Position numbers and translations under genes: made by a program. Below are positions 36,563 to 45,055 of a DNA stretch of 64,000 bases, piece by piece. The DNA is from Anderseniella sp. Alg231-50. Lineage in GTDB: Bacteria > Pseudomonadota > Alphaproteobacteria > Rhizobiales > Aestuariivirgaceae. Every line of letters starts with the position of its first letter. Position 1 is the first letter of the stretch. Under the pieces are notes generated by a model. It was given only the letters and a program-made list of their open reading frames with translations, did not search any database and was not told the origin of the DNA. The stretch lies in assembly GCF_900149695.1 (NCBI RefSeq), contig NZ_LT703003.1:124001-188000 (forward strand). Direction: 5' to 3'.

Positions 36563-37456
36563 CTAGCGCGGCAAAGTCGACAGCCAGTCGAACAGCTTGT
36601 CGAAACCACCGAACGGATACATGTGCGGGCCCATGACCTTGAGTTCAGGGTTTGTGGCGTGAATGGCTGCCAGGTCCTCGATGAACTTGTCCGGTGTCGA
36701 TACAGTCAAAAGCTTGGTGATATTGAGCGCCTGCTTGCGAATGAAGCGGGCCGAATTGCCGACACCGCAAACCGCTGCATATTTCGCAAGCGTCTTGATG
36801 GAAGCAGGACCGGGAATACCGATGAAGGCAGGCAGATCGATGCCGTTTTCACGCAGCATCTTCGCCCAGCCCGCAACCGGGGCTGCTTCAAACAGGAATT
36901 GCGTCGAGATAAAGCCTTCCAGGCCGGCGTCACGGATATACGCCTGTTTTTCACTCAGAGCCTGCATCAGCATGGCGTCACCGTGCAGCTTGGCGATGTC
37001 GGCATTACCTTCAGGGTGGCCGGCCACGCCAAGCGCCTTTGCGCCATTGGCTTCGAACACACCGGTTTCCATCAGTTGCAGGGCGCAGTGATAGTCGCCT
37101 ATCGGTTCCGGCGCACCGCCGCCGAGAACCAGGTAGCGCGTGACGCCACCGGATGCGGCCAGCCGCTCGACACGGCGCTTCAGGTCATCCTCGTTCTGGA
37201 CGAACCGGGCCGGAACATGAGGCACCGGTTCAAGGCCCAGCTTCCTGATTTCCGCCACTGCTGCAATCTGATCTTCAAGATGTGAAGGATCGACAAGGGC
37301 CACGAAAATGTGGGTTCCCGGTGCCACATGCTGCGCAATCAACGGCAGTTTCTCTGCCTGTCGCGGGGTAATCTCCAGCGTCATGTTTTGCAGGAACGCC
37401 GCGGTTGCGGTTTGGTTGCCGGCAGCCGGAATAATAGTTGTTGATGCGATACCCAT
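36563..37456 (-). CDS. Methylenetetrahydrofolate reductase family protein (MetF-like)
   Basis: The 297-residue TIM-barrel protein fits the MetF family at low similarity: LEITPRQAEKLPLIAQ at the N-terminal strand, RYLVLGGGAPEPIGDYHCALQLM and KALGVAGHPEGN in the middle, and FIGIPGPASIKTLAKYAAVCGVG near the C-terminus. MetF reduces 5,10-methylene-THF to 5-methyl-THF. These divergent MetF proteins occur with C1 or methylamine genes; here soxBDAG lies 1.3 kb away, which would make methylene-THF. GAGGA precedes the ATG at 37456; the longer frame adds 12 residues. It diverges from the GlxA-type regulator. Confidence 0.8.
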   Translation of the reverse strand: MGIASTTIIPAAGNQTATAAFLQNMTLEITPRQAEKLPLIAQHVAPGTHIFVALVDPSHLEDQIAAVAEIRKLGLEPVPHVPARFVQNEDDLKRRVERLAASGGVTRYLVLGGGAPEPIGDYHCALQLMETGVFEANGAKALGVAGHPEGNADIAKLHGDAMLMQALSEKQAYIRDAGLEGFISTQFLFEAAPVAGWAKMLRENGIDLPAFIGIPGPASIKTLAKYAAVCGVGNSARFIRKQALNITKLLTVSTPDKFIEDLAAIHATNPELKVMGPHMYPFGGFDKLFDWLSTLPR

Positions 37457-37582
37457 TGACGAAGTCCTCATAAGCAGATAGCTGCAGATCATGCGTTATT
37501 TGTCTACAGGCAGGCATGGTTTTTGCGACTTGGCAGTGACAGATGCGACGCGTTTCCACACAATGTGGTCGGCGTCCGGCGC

Positions 37583-37604
37583 CAATAGTGGTTCGGGACT
37601 ATTG
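37583..37604. promoter_or_regulatory. Inverted repeat upstream of GlxA-type regulator
   Basis: CAATAGT (37583-37589) and ACTATTG (37598-37604) are perfect 7-bp inverted arms with an 8-base centre. The site lies 60 bp before the regulator's ATG in the gap divergent from the MetF-like gene. It could be an operator or a leader hairpin. Confidence 0.4.
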
Positions 37605-37663
37605 CGGGGGGTTTGCGAAACTCCTCCCGCTCTCACCCGCAGCTTGAGGAAAGTCTGAAGCCA

Positions 37664-38656
37664 ATGTTTGGTGACAAATCCAGAGACTTGCCGATGCCGA
37701 TCGCCCTGGTCCTGGTGCCGGAGTTCACGCTATTGCCGGTGACCTCGGTAATTGACCCGTTGCGGCTTTCCAACAGACTGTCCGAAAAGGACCTGTACAA
37801 ATGGTCGATCCATTCAACTGACGGATCACCCATCACTTCATCAAGCGGCATCACACTGGTTCCAGACGGCAATCTGGACACCATACCTGAACATGCGACC
37901 GTCATTGTCTGTGGCGGCACCAACGTTCACCGCTACGGTGAAAAGACACTGTTCAACTGGCTGCGCAAGCAGGCCCGGCGCGGCACCGATATCGGGGCCA
38001 TCTGTACCGGCGCGCAATTGCTGGCGATGGCCGGATTGCTGGACGGGTATACCTGCACGATCCACTGGGAGAACCAACCGGGGTTCATCGAGGAGTTTCC
38101 GGACATAAATGTAACCTCCGGCCTGTTCGAAGTGGACCGTGACCGGTTTACCGGTGCCGGCGGGACTGCGGCCCTCGACCTGATCCTGTCGCTGATTTCG
38201 GCCCAGCACGGAGCGGTGCTGGCATCCAGTGTTGCCGAAAACATCCTGCATTCGCCGATCCGGCAGCCGGGTGAGCATCAGCGCATGTCACTGCCGGCAC
38301 GCATCGGCGCACGCCACCCGAAGATGGTCGGTATCATCGAGCAGATGGAAAACAATCTTGAAGACCCGCTGTCGCCCAGCCTGCTGGCGCGCCAGGCCGG
38401 CCTGTCAACACGGCAACTCGAAAGGCTGTTCCGGCGCTACCTGGACCGCTCGCCAAAACGCTATTATCTGGAGCTGCGCCTGAAGAAAGCCCGCTCCCTG
38501 CTGCTGCAAACCAGCATGTCGGTGATCAATGTGGCCCTGGCGTGCGGGTTTTCCTCACCATCGCATTTTTCCAAATGCTATCGCGCCTATTATTCGCGCA
38601 CACCCTATCGAGAGCGCGGCCTGCCGAACAGTTCAGTGCCGGACGAACAGCTTTAA
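37664..38656 (+). CDS. GlxA/GbdR-type AraC-family regulator (DJ-1 domain + HTH)
   Basis: The 330-residue protein has a DJ-1/PfpI-like N-terminal domain (about 10-200, with DIGAICTGAQLLAMAGLLDG) and an AraC helix-turn-helix pair at the C-terminus (about 225-318; SLLARQAGLSTRQLERLFRR and VINVALACGFSSPSHFSKCYR). GbdR, which responds to glycine betaine and dimethylglycine, and ArgR belong to this group. Near the sarcosine oxidase and MetF-like genes, a role in betaine catabolism is likely (inference). GAGGAAA lies about 14 bp upstream of the ATG, rather far, so a nearby non-ATG start is possible. It ends overlapping feuQ by 3 bp. Confidence 0.88.
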   Translation: MFGDKSRDLPMPIALVLVPEFTLLPVTSVIDPLRLSNRLSEKDLYKWSIHSTDGSPITSSSGITLVPDGNLDTIPEHATVIVCGGTNVHRYGEKTLFNWLRKQARRGTDIGAICTGAQLLAMAGLLDGYTCTIHWENQPGFIEEFPDINVTSGLFEVDRDRFTGAGGTAALDLILSLISAQHGAVLASSVAENILHSPIRQPGEHQRMSLPARIGARHPKMVGIIEQMENNLEDPLSPSLLARQAGLSTRQLERLFRRYLDRSPKRYYLELRLKKARSLLLQTSMSVINVALACGFSSPSHFSKCYRAYYSRTPYRERGLPNSSVPDEQL

Positions 38657-40044
38657 CCGTCGCCGCGACGCGCTGCCGGCAAGGTCAGGATTGCGTGCAG
38701 ACCGCCAAGCCCGCTCTTGTCGAGATGCAGTTTGCCACCGTACATGGCGGCGGTCTCACTGACGATCGACAGACCCAGACCGGACCCGGGCTTGGTTTCA
38801 TCAAGCCGCTTGCCGCGTTCCATGGCAATGGCCGCGCCGCCGTCAGGCAGACCAGGCCCGTTGTCTTCCACACACACGTCGATCCAGGCAATCCGCTTGT
38901 CGACAGGAGAGGCTGACGGGCGAACGCCGACGGCGACCTTGCCATTGGTCCACTTGAAGGCATTGTCCAGCAGGTTGCCGACCATTTCCTCCAGGTCCTG
39001 GCGTTCACCGCGGAAGCGAACCTTGGTGTCATATTTGGACTTGACCGAGATTTTCCGGTCAACGTGTATCCGTTCCAGCGTGCGTACGATCGACTTCACC
39101 ACATCGCTGGCGTCCGTTGAAGACCCGATTGTCTTGGCGCGCGCGGCGCGTCGTGCACGATCCAGGTACATGGACACCTGGTCACGCATGACGCCGGTCT
39201 GTTCGGACACTTTCTTGCCCAGGGTGCCGCCGTGAATGCCGGCCTCATTGGTCAAAACGCTTAATGGTGTCTTCAGCGCATGAGCCAGATTTCCCACCTG
39301 GGTACGGGCGCGATCGATCACTTCGGTATTGGCCTTCAGCAGCAGGTTGAGTTCATCGGTCACCGTTTGAATCTCGTCTGGATAGCTGCCGGCAATGCCC
39401 TCCTGCTCACCCTCCCGGATTTCCGCCAGTTCGCCCTGCAGGTCCGACAGCGGCCGCAGGCCATACCTGACCTGCAGCAGGATCGCGGCCACAAGGCCCA
39501 CACCGAGCAGCCCGAGGACGGCGATCAGCGCATTGTTGAAGGCGGACACCTCGGTTTGCAGTTCGTCGAAGTTTCCGGCCACCAGAAAGGAATACTGCTC
39601 CTTGCTGCCGAACAGGGTAAAGCGCTGTTCGATGACCCGCAAAGTGTTGCCGGACTGGTCCTCGAGATATCCGCTCATGCGGTTTCCGGGCCGCCGATCC
39701 GGTTTCATGAACTGTGTCAGCGGCAGCCGTTCGTCGAGCAATGATGCAGATGCAACCTGCCGCGTGGGATCGCCGTCCAGTGACGAAATCTGCCAGTACC
39801 AGCCGGCCAGCGGGATTTCAAACCGCGTGTCAGCCAGGACGTTATTGATTTTCGGCACTTCCTGCTGAAGCTCCACCGAAGCCAGCAAACCGTCCATGAC
39901 GGCCTGCAGGCGGGCATCGAGACTGCGCTCGACCGCGGCGGTAAACAGTGAACTCAACAGAATACCGGCGGCAATCAGCAGGACCACACTGACAACCGAG
40001 GCAGCTGCGATCAGCCGGAAGGCAAGTGATTTACGACTGATCAT
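38653..40044 (-). CDS. feuQ: FeuQ/PhoQ-like sensor histidine kinase
   Basis: From the ATG at 40044 the protein has 463 residues. It has membrane segments at about 9-31 and 180-200 enclosing a periplasmic sensor, HAMP, and the kinase site NLAHALKTPLSVLTNEAG with its histidine. HATPase_c has NLLDNAFKWTNG, VEDNGPGLPDG and SGLGLSIVSETA. The H-A-L-K-T-P form is that of the PhoQ/FeuQ group. In rhizobia, FeuPQ lies next to cycHJKL and controls cyclic glucan export under osmotic change. Here feuQ is about 9 kb from the ccm operon with the sox genes in between. It overlaps feuP by 14 bp. Confidence 0.8.
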   Translation of the reverse strand: MISRKSLAFRLIAAASVVSVVLLIAAGILLSSLFTAAVERSLDARLQAVMDGLLASVELQQEVPKINNVLADTRFEIPLAGWYWQISSLDGDPTRQVASASLLDERLPLTQFMKPDRRPGNRMSGYLEDQSGNTLRVIEQRFTLFGSKEQYSFLVAGNFDELQTEVSAFNNALIAVLGLLGVGLVAAILLQVRYGLRPLSDLQGELAEIREGEQEGIAGSYPDEIQTVTDELNLLLKANTEVIDRARTQVGNLAHALKTPLSVLTNEAGIHGGTLGKKVSEQTGVMRDQVSMYLDRARRAARAKTIGSSTDASDVVKSIVRTLERIHVDRKISVKSKYDTKVRFRGERQDLEEMVGNLLDNAFKWTNGKVAVGVRPSASPVDKRIAWIDVCVEDNGPGLPDGGAAIAMERGKRLDETKPGSGLGLSIVSETAAMYGGKLHLDKSGLGGLHAILTLPAARRGDG

Positions 40045-40702
40045 CCGGCTCGGACAGGCAATAGCCAAGACCACGAACGGTTTTCAGCACGTCAATGCCA
40101 AGCTTCTTGCGGAGCCTGCCGACAAACACTTCGATGGTGTTGGAGTCACGATCAAAATCCTGATCATAGAGATGCTCAACCAGCTCGGTGCGGGAAATCA
40201 CCTTGCCCTTGTGGTGCATCATGTAGCTGAGCAGGCGGAATTCAAGCGAGGTCAGCTTGATCGCTCCGCCATCGACCGTGACCCGTGCGCTGCTGGTATC
40301 GAGCGCCAGTTCGCCGCAGGTCATCTCGGATGAGGCATTGCCGGATGCCCGGCGCAGCAGGGCGCGAACCCGGGCGAGCACTTCTTCCATGTGAAACGGC
40401 TTTGCAACATAGTCATCCGCACCGGCGTCAAATCCGGCGACCTTGTCGCTCCAGCGATCACGGGCGGTCAGGATGAGCACGGGCATCTTGCGGCCGTCGC
40501 GACGCCAGTTTTCCAGCACGCTGACCCCGTCCATGACAGGCAGGCCGATGTCGAGAATGACGGCATCATATGGTTCGGTGTCACCGAGAAAATGGCCTTC
40601 TTCGCCATCAGTTGCAGTGTCTACGGCATAGCCTGCGTCACCAAGCGCCGTCACCAATTGCCGGTTCAAGTCCGGATCATCTTCAACTACCAGTAAACGC
40701 AC
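40031..40702 (-). CDS. feuP: FeuP/PhoP-like response regulator
   Basis: The 223-residue protein has a receiver domain (VVEDDPDLNRQL, the acceptor in DAVILDIGLPVMDG, and the lysine in DDYVAKPFHM) and an OmpR-type winged helix (SLEFRLLSYMMHHKG, then SNTIEVFVGRLRKKLG and TVRGLGYCLSE). It is the PhoP-like partner of the next gene. The name FeuP rests on the partner, the preceding small periplasmic gene and the neighbourhood. A perfect direct-repeat box at 41242-41260 in front of the operon is its likely binding site. Confidence 0.85.
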   Translation of the reverse strand: MRLLVVEDDPDLNRQLVTALGDAGYAVDTATDGEEGHFLGDTEPYDAVILDIGLPVMDGVSVLENWRRDGRKMPVLILTARDRWSDKVAGFDAGADDYVAKPFHMEEVLARVRALLRRASGNASSEMTCGELALDTSSARVTVDGGAIKLTSLEFRLLSYMMHHKGKVISRTELVEHLYDQDFDRDSNTIEVFVGRLRKKLGIDVLKTVRGLGYCLSEPDDQS

Positions 40703-40739
40703 ACCATCCTCGCTTGTTCAGATCATTGAGCCATTTGAT

Positions 40740-41198
40740 CTAGCGGCATCCCAGAACCCGGCCGCTTTTTGCGTCCACGACGCAACGCCTGGCACTGCCG
40801 CCCGAAACCACGGTGACTATAAACCTGCCACCTTTTTTGACCACTCTAACCGCACGCCCGCCAGCAGCGCGCTCGGCTGCGCGCTTTGCACTGGATGCGC
40901 CGGCTACACGGATGAGAGGCGCAGTGGCCGCAAGACCACCCTGCCTTCCAATACCACGTCGCGGCCGGAGAGCGCGATCAGCACGCCTGCCAATAGCCCG
41001 TTTCAATCTGAAACCGCCAGTTGCGTCCATGAGGGGCAAAGTGTCCATTGAACCTGCCACCGCGCCGTCGGTTATGCTTTCCACGGCGGAGGCTTGCGTC
41101 ATAGACGTCACAGGCACCGCGGACGCTGAAACGCCTGCAATGCCGGTGCCTATCACAAGGCAAATCAATGTTATAAATAGCTTTTTCAATTTGCTCAC
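40740..41198 (-). CDS. Secreted PepSY-like protein, FeuN-like candidate
   Basis: From the GTG at 41198 the protein has 152 residues with a signal peptide (KKLFITLICLVIGTGIAGV, cut near SASA). A middle part is Arg/Gly-rich (RAIGRRADRALRPRRGIGRQ). The C-terminal 40 residues look PepSY-like: VKKGGRFIVTVVSG, then RRCVVDAKSGRVLGC, with two cysteines that could pair. It is 37 bp upstream of feuP on the same strand. In Sinorhizobium a small periplasmic inhibitor, FeuN, works with FeuPQ, so a similar role is plausible, but similarity is by position and type only. The longer frame to 41270 has no ribosome site. Confidence 0.6.
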   Translation of the reverse strand: MSKLKKLFITLICLVIGTGIAGVSASAVPVTSMTQASAVESITDGAVAGSMDTLPLMDATGGFRLKRAIGRRADRALRPRRGIGRQGGLAATAPLIRVAGASSAKRAAERAAGGRAVRVVKKGGRFIVTVVSGGSARRCVVDAKSGRVLGCR

Positions 41199-41231
41199 TT
41201 CATGGGGTGCCGATTTCGAGCCGGACCATGC

Positions 41232-41260
41232 ATTATTGCACATGAACACGTGATGAACAC
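41232..41260 (-). promoter_or_regulatory. Direct-repeat box and -10 of the PepSY-feuPQ operon
   Basis: ATGAACAC occurs twice at 41242-41249 and 41253-41260 with an 11-bp period, the usual form of PhoP/OmpR boxes. On the minus strand the box is followed within 4 bp by the -10-like AATAAT (41237-41232). This would place the transcription start near 41225, about 27 bases before the GTG at 41198. Confidence 0.55.
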
Positions 41261-41273
41261 TTAAATACACCCT

Positions 41274-41948
41274 TCAAAAGCCAGTGAAACGCGCGACCTC
41301 CGATAGCGGTGCCCTGTCTGTTTTCAGGGAGTTTACCGGCGCTTCCGGATCAGGAAAGCCAAGCGCTATGCCGCAAAACAACATCCAGTCATCCGGCGGA
41401 TGTGTGTGGCGGGCAACCGATTTGTGCCACATGGCCCAGAACTCCTGACCGCATGTTGCCAGCCCGCGCGCCGTTGCAGCCAGCATCAGTGTCTGGATAA
41501 ACATGCCGGCGTCGGACCACTGGCCAGGTTGCATCTGGCGGTCGAGATAGACAAACAGGCCAACCGGCGCAGAGAACAATTCGATGTTGCGGCGAAACTG
41601 CTTCATCCGGCCAGGCTTGTCCTCGCGCCCGACTCCAATGGTGGCATACAGGTCTTCACCACACTTGTGACGCCTGGCGAAGTACGGCTCCTTCAGGTCT
41701 TGCGGGTAAATGCGGTACTCGCTGCCCTCGCCACGCGGCAGATCGCCCACCTGTGCCTGCACATCACCAATCAGAGCCGCAAGCGGTTCGCCGCTCAGCG
41801 CAATGATGTTCCAGGGTTGAAGATTGCCGCCTGACGGCGCGGTGGCTGCAACGGCGAGAAGCTCTTCAACAGCTTTACGATCTACAGGTTTGCCTGCCAG
41901 AAATGCGCGGCAACTGTATCGCGCACGTGCTGCGTCTTCAACGTTCAT
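41274..41948 (-). CDS. Nitroreductase family protein
   Basis: The 224-residue protein has the FMN-binding N-terminal YSCRAFLAGKPVDRKAVEELL, the AATAPSGGNLQPWNII loop and the C-terminal GIALGFPDPEAPVNSLKTDR. These are features of the NfnB/NfsB-like group, which reduces nitro compounds, quinones or flavins with NAD(P)H. The frame runs on to 42362 but that part overlaps panE in antisense-free same-strand frame and lacks protein features, so I used ATG 41948. It has no strong Shine-Dalgarno sequence. The real substrate is unknown. Confidence 0.88.
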   Translation of the reverse strand: MNVEDAARARYSCRAFLAGKPVDRKAVEELLAVAATAPSGGNLQPWNIIALSGEPLAALIGDVQAQVGDLPRGEGSEYRIYPQDLKEPYFARRHKCGEDLYATIGVGREDKPGRMKQFRRNIELFSAPVGLFVYLDRQMQPGQWSDAGMFIQTLMLAATARGLATCGQEFWAMWHKSVARHTHPPDDWMLFCGIALGFPDPEAPVNSLKTDRAPLSEVARFTGF

Positions 41949-41991
41949 GAGCGTACCACCAGCCAGAGAAACATCAGTTGACCGGCAGACT

Positions 41992-42011
41992 AGAGCATGA
42001 CTTGTCATTCT
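41992..42011. repeat. Short palindromic element
   Basis: AGAGCATGAC-TT-GTCATTCT is an imperfect inverted repeat beginning with AGAGCA, like the elements at 47402 and 48786. It lies between panE and the nitroreductase gene. Confidence 0.4.
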
Positions 42012-42054
42012 GGAAGCAGTCAGGCCGCATTGCGGTAAACGCCTCTCTCCTGCA

Positions 42055-42975
42055 TCAGTCACGTGACCCGGCGGCCAGCAGGTGCAGCCCGCATTTTGCT
42101 GCCCAGTTGGCGGGTGTGGCGATGGCATGCAACTCGCCGAGTTCGCACACCCGGGCCGACAGCCATGGCAGCTCGAGACGATTGCCGCGCTCGACATCTT
42201 CCAGCATGGAAGATTTAAACTGCTCAGGCAGCCCGTCATAGAATGCCATGCCGTCTGCCACCTGGTCACCCGCAAACCCGTGCCCTTCAGCTTTGGCGAC
42301 ACTGACAAGCTCTTCCAGCAGCGATTGCAGGAATTTGCGTGTGGTGGCATCGCTGCGCACATCTCCCACAGATTTGCGTGTCAGTGCAGTGGCCGCAGAC
42401 AGCGGTACCAGGCGAATGTATTTCTGCCAGATGACCTGGCTGACATCATCGCTGCGCACACCATCAATGCCTGGCGCACGTTCCAGCGCATCAGACAATT
42501 GGCCCATCACCGAATTTCCGTTGTCCGCTCCGAAGATCATTTTATGCACGCCACCTGAATTGCGGATCACACCGGGGCGGTCAATGACGGCAAACAGGTA
42601 GATCGTGCCGCCGACGACCTGATCGCCTGCAACGTGTTTTGAAATGGTTGCGACACTGTCGATGCCGTTCTGCAGGGTAACGACCCTGGTATGCGGCCCA
42701 ATCAGTGGCTTCATGGCTTGTGCGGCGGCCTCCGTATCCCACAGCTTGACCGTGAAGACCACCAGATCGACTATGCCGATATCTGCAGGGTCGTCGGTCG
42801 CGGTCAAATCGAGCCCGCTGACCTCGCCCAGCGGGCTTTCGACAGACAGCCCGTCGTTCCGGATAGCATCAAGGTGCTGTCCACGGGCAATCAGTGCGAC
42901 GTCAAGACCAGCCTGGGCGAGCCTGGCTCCGACATAGGCACCGATAGCGCCGGCACCCATAATGGCAACTTTCAT
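42055..42975 (-). CDS. 2-dehydropantoate 2-reductase-like protein (PanE/ApbA family)
   Basis: The 306-residue protein starts MKVAIMGAGAIGAYVGARLA, the NADP Rossmann motif of ketopantoate reductases. The run VVTLQNGIDSVATISKHV with its N-G and the lysine in SQVIWQKYIRLVPLSA match the active-site region. It would reduce ketopantoate to pantoate for CoA synthesis, but many paralogues act on other keto acids. It starts 39 bp after the globin gene on the same strand. Confidence 0.88.
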   Translation of the reverse strand: MKVAIMGAGAIGAYVGARLAQAGLDVALIARGQHLDAIRNDGLSVESPLGEVSGLDLTATDDPADIGIVDLVVFTVKLWDTEAAAQAMKPLIGPHTRVVTLQNGIDSVATISKHVAGDQVVGGTIYLFAVIDRPGVIRNSGGVHKMIFGADNGNSVMGQLSDALERAPGIDGVRSDDVSQVIWQKYIRLVPLSAATALTRKSVGDVRSDATTRKFLQSLLEELVSVAKAEGHGFAGDQVADGMAFYDGLPEQFKSSMLEDVERGNRLELPWLSARVCELGELHAIATPANWAAKCGLHLLAAGSRD

Positions 42976-43014
42976 GTCTGCCTCCTGTTTCTGCTCAATT
43001 CGGTTTTCAAAAAA

Positions 43015-43431
43015 TCATGCACCGTCTGCTACTGCCTGACGCATCGGACCCGACACCAGCGCATAAGCCACCGTCCAGGCAGCACGAGCCTGATCCGTAA
43101 AACCCTCCCCCAGTCCCTGACCCAGCGTCCACAACAGCGCCGATCCGACTGAATCGTAATGCCGGTCCTCGACACCGTACGTCAGATGCTTGCGACCGAG
43201 TTCCTGCAATACCGGAACGATGGTGTCGAGTTGATCCGCCTTCCCGACAACCAGTGATAGCGTATCGACCAGTTTTTCATTCTGCGCCGACATGTCGGTA
43301 TTTGCGAACAGTGATTTTGCATCCGGATCTATCTCAAACAGCCGCTGATAAAACAATTGTGCCGCGGCGTCCGCGATGGGGACAACCTGAGCCCAGGTTT
43401 CCCGGATCAGTTCAATTTCGCTCTTATTCAT
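43015..43431 (-). CDS. Single-domain bacterial globin
   Basis: The 138-residue product is a full globin fold of the Vitreoscilla haemoglobin type. The proximal histidine is H82 in ELGRKHLTYGV. The E-helix has AQNEKLVDTLSLVV, with Q50 a likely distal (E7) residue. The usual first helix is IRETWAQVVPIADAAAQLFY. Such globins bind O2 and detoxify NO. A LysR gene diverges from it, and panE follows closely on the same strand, which may be one operon. Confidence 0.93.
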   Translation of the reverse strand: MNKSEIELIRETWAQVVPIADAAAQLFYQRLFEIDPDAKSLFANTDMSAQNEKLVDTLSLVVGKADQLDTIVPVLQELGRKHLTYGVEDRHYDSVGSALLWTLGQGLGEGFTDQARAAWTVAYALVSGPMRQAVADGA

Positions 43432-43503
43432 GGCATCTCTCCGTTGTTTCCAATGTCATGCGATTGCTCGTCCGAGCCACACCGGGGTGACAGATCACCG
43501 TGG

Positions 43504-43530
43504 TTTACGTTTTTCATTTCATCACGTAAA
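43504..43530. promoter_or_regulatory. Palindromic site between globin and LysR genes
   Basis: TTTACGT (43504-43510) and ACGTAAA (43524-43530) are perfect arms around 13 bp. A second small palindrome TTCTC-T-GAGAA lies at 43553-43563 just before the LysR start. The first is a plausible LysR-type binding site for control of both genes. Confidence 0.45.
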
Positions 43531-43568
43531 ATGAGTAATTAAGATCAAATCATTCTCTGAGAAAGATA

Positions 43569-44465
43569 ATGGAATTAAGCGATCTTCGGATTTTCCGCGC
43601 TGTTGTCGATGAAGGCGGGATCACGCGTGCAGCTGAAAAACTGCTGCGGGTGCAATCAAGCGTCACCACGCGGATCAAACAGCTGGAGGAAGATCTCGGC
43701 ACACCGCTGTTTCTGCGGCAAGGCAAGAAGCTGCACCTGACGCCTGCCGGCCACACGCTATTGGACTATGCCAGGCGCCTGCAGGCGCTGGCCGATGAGG
43801 CCCGCGATGCTGTACAGGATCCGCACCCGAAAGGATTGTTCAGGCTTGGCGCAATGGAAAGCACGGCTGCCGTGCGGCTGCCGGTGCCGCTGTCAGAGTA
43901 CTACCGGCGTTTTCCAGACGTTGACCTGCAACTGCGCACCGGCAATCCGGTGCAGCTTGCGACCGCCATACTGGCAGGTGAGATTGACGCGGCTTTGGTG
44001 GCCGAGCCTGTCGCCGAAGGGCGCTTCGACCATGTAAGCGCCTTTGAGGAAGACCTGATCCTGGTGGCAAAGAAAGACCATCCGCCCATCGGCAAGAGCA
44101 AGCCGCTGCCGTCCACGATTATCGCGTTTGAACAAGGCTGCCCGCACAGGAAACGTCTAGAGACCTGGTATGAACGGCGCGGCGACATGCCGAAACATAC
44201 CATCCAGCTATCATCCTATCATGCCATGCTGGGCTGTGTGGTGGTTGGCATGGGCGTCGCCCTCATACCCGGCAGTGTGCTCGACACCTTTCCCGACAGC
44301 CATCTGCTGAGCCGGCATCAGCCGCCGTCAGGACTGGACAGGGCGGCAACGCTGCTGATCTGGCGAAAAGGCGCGGTTTCACCAAAAATCAACGCCCTTA
44401 TCGAGGTTCTCGGCGATCAGGGCCAGTCGCATATGCGCGACGGCAGGTCTTCCAGCGCCACCTGA
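43569..44465 (+). CDS. LysR-family transcriptional regulator
   Basis: The 298-residue protein has the N-terminal LysR winged helix ([20 protein letters not shown], then [20 protein letters not shown]) and a periplasmic-binding-fold effector domain from about 90. It diverges from the globin gene with a 27-bp palindromic site between them. Its 3' end overlaps the convergent YcgN-type gene by 49 bp. The effector is unknown. Confidence 0.93.
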   Translation: MELSDLRIFRAVVDEGGITRAAEKLLRVQSSVTTRIKQLEEDLGTPLFLRQGKKLHLTPAGHTLLDYARRLQALADEARDAVQDPHPKGLFRLGAMESTAAVRLPVPLSEYYRRFPDVDLQLRTGNPVQLATAILAGEIDAALVAEPVAEGRFDHVSAFEEDLILVAKKDHPPIGKSKPLPSTIIAFEQGCPHRKRLETWYERRGDMPKHTIQLSSYHAMLGCVVVGMGVALIPGSVLDTFPDSHLLSRHQPPSGLDRAATLLIWRKGAVSPKINALIEVLGDQGQSHMRDGRSSSAT

Positions 44466-44860
44466 TCTTCGCTGGTCACCTTACCGCGCACCGAAATGCC
44501 CGCCGCGTGCACGCTTTCCGGTGTCCCTGAAATCAGGGGATGCCAGTCGTGAAGCGGTTTTTCCTCCCAGATCAGCCGATAGGCGCAGGTATCCGGCAAC
44601 CAGCCAAGTTCAGTGACATTACCCGGATCCAGCTTGATGCAATCATCCACGATATCATGGCGGTTTGCGTAGCTCTTGCATCTGCAGGTGTCACAATTGA
44701 GCAGCTTGCAGCTCACGTCGGTAGTATATATATCTCCGGTGTCTTCATCTTCCAGCTTGACGAGGCAGCAGCGGCCGCATCCATCGCACAGAGATTCCCA
44801 TTCCCTGCGCGACATATCCTTGAGTTTCTTGACCTCCCAAAACGGGGCTGAGGATTTCAT
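44417..44860 (-). CDS. YcgN/YkgJ-type cysteine-cluster protein (UPF0260)
   Basis: The 147-residue protein has the Cys-rich pattern of this family: [14 protein letters not shown], then [14 protein letters not shown] and later DDCIKL, likely binding Zn or Fe-S. The C-terminal half has [22 protein letters not shown]. Its function is not established. The last 49 bp overlap the LysR gene. Confidence 0.9.
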   Translation of the reverse strand: MKSSAPFWEVKKLKDMSRREWESLCDGCGRCCLVKLEDEDTGDIYTTDVSCKLLNCDTCRCKSYANRHDIVDDCIKLDPGNVTELGWLPDTCAYRLIWEEKPLHDWHPLISGTPESVHAAGISVRGKVTSEDQVALEDLPSRICDWP

Positions 44861-45055
44861 GTTTCGGTGCTCAAGATCATGTGAAGTTGGAAAGTTGTTC
44901 GAATATCTGTTTTAAGTTAGGTTCATAGCGGGATCCGGACCATGTATCCATATCAGCGGGCTCGGCTGGCGTAACACACACATGAGCATGAATCGACTGA
45001 CAATACTGGTTGACGACGGCTCATCACAGCACCTGATAATACCGGAAGCAAGAGA

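Noticed and set aside
41949-42362. 138-codon upstream extension of the nitroreductase
   Set aside because: It overlaps the 3' part of panE, is Cys/Pro-rich with no domain, and the family N-terminus begins at 41948.
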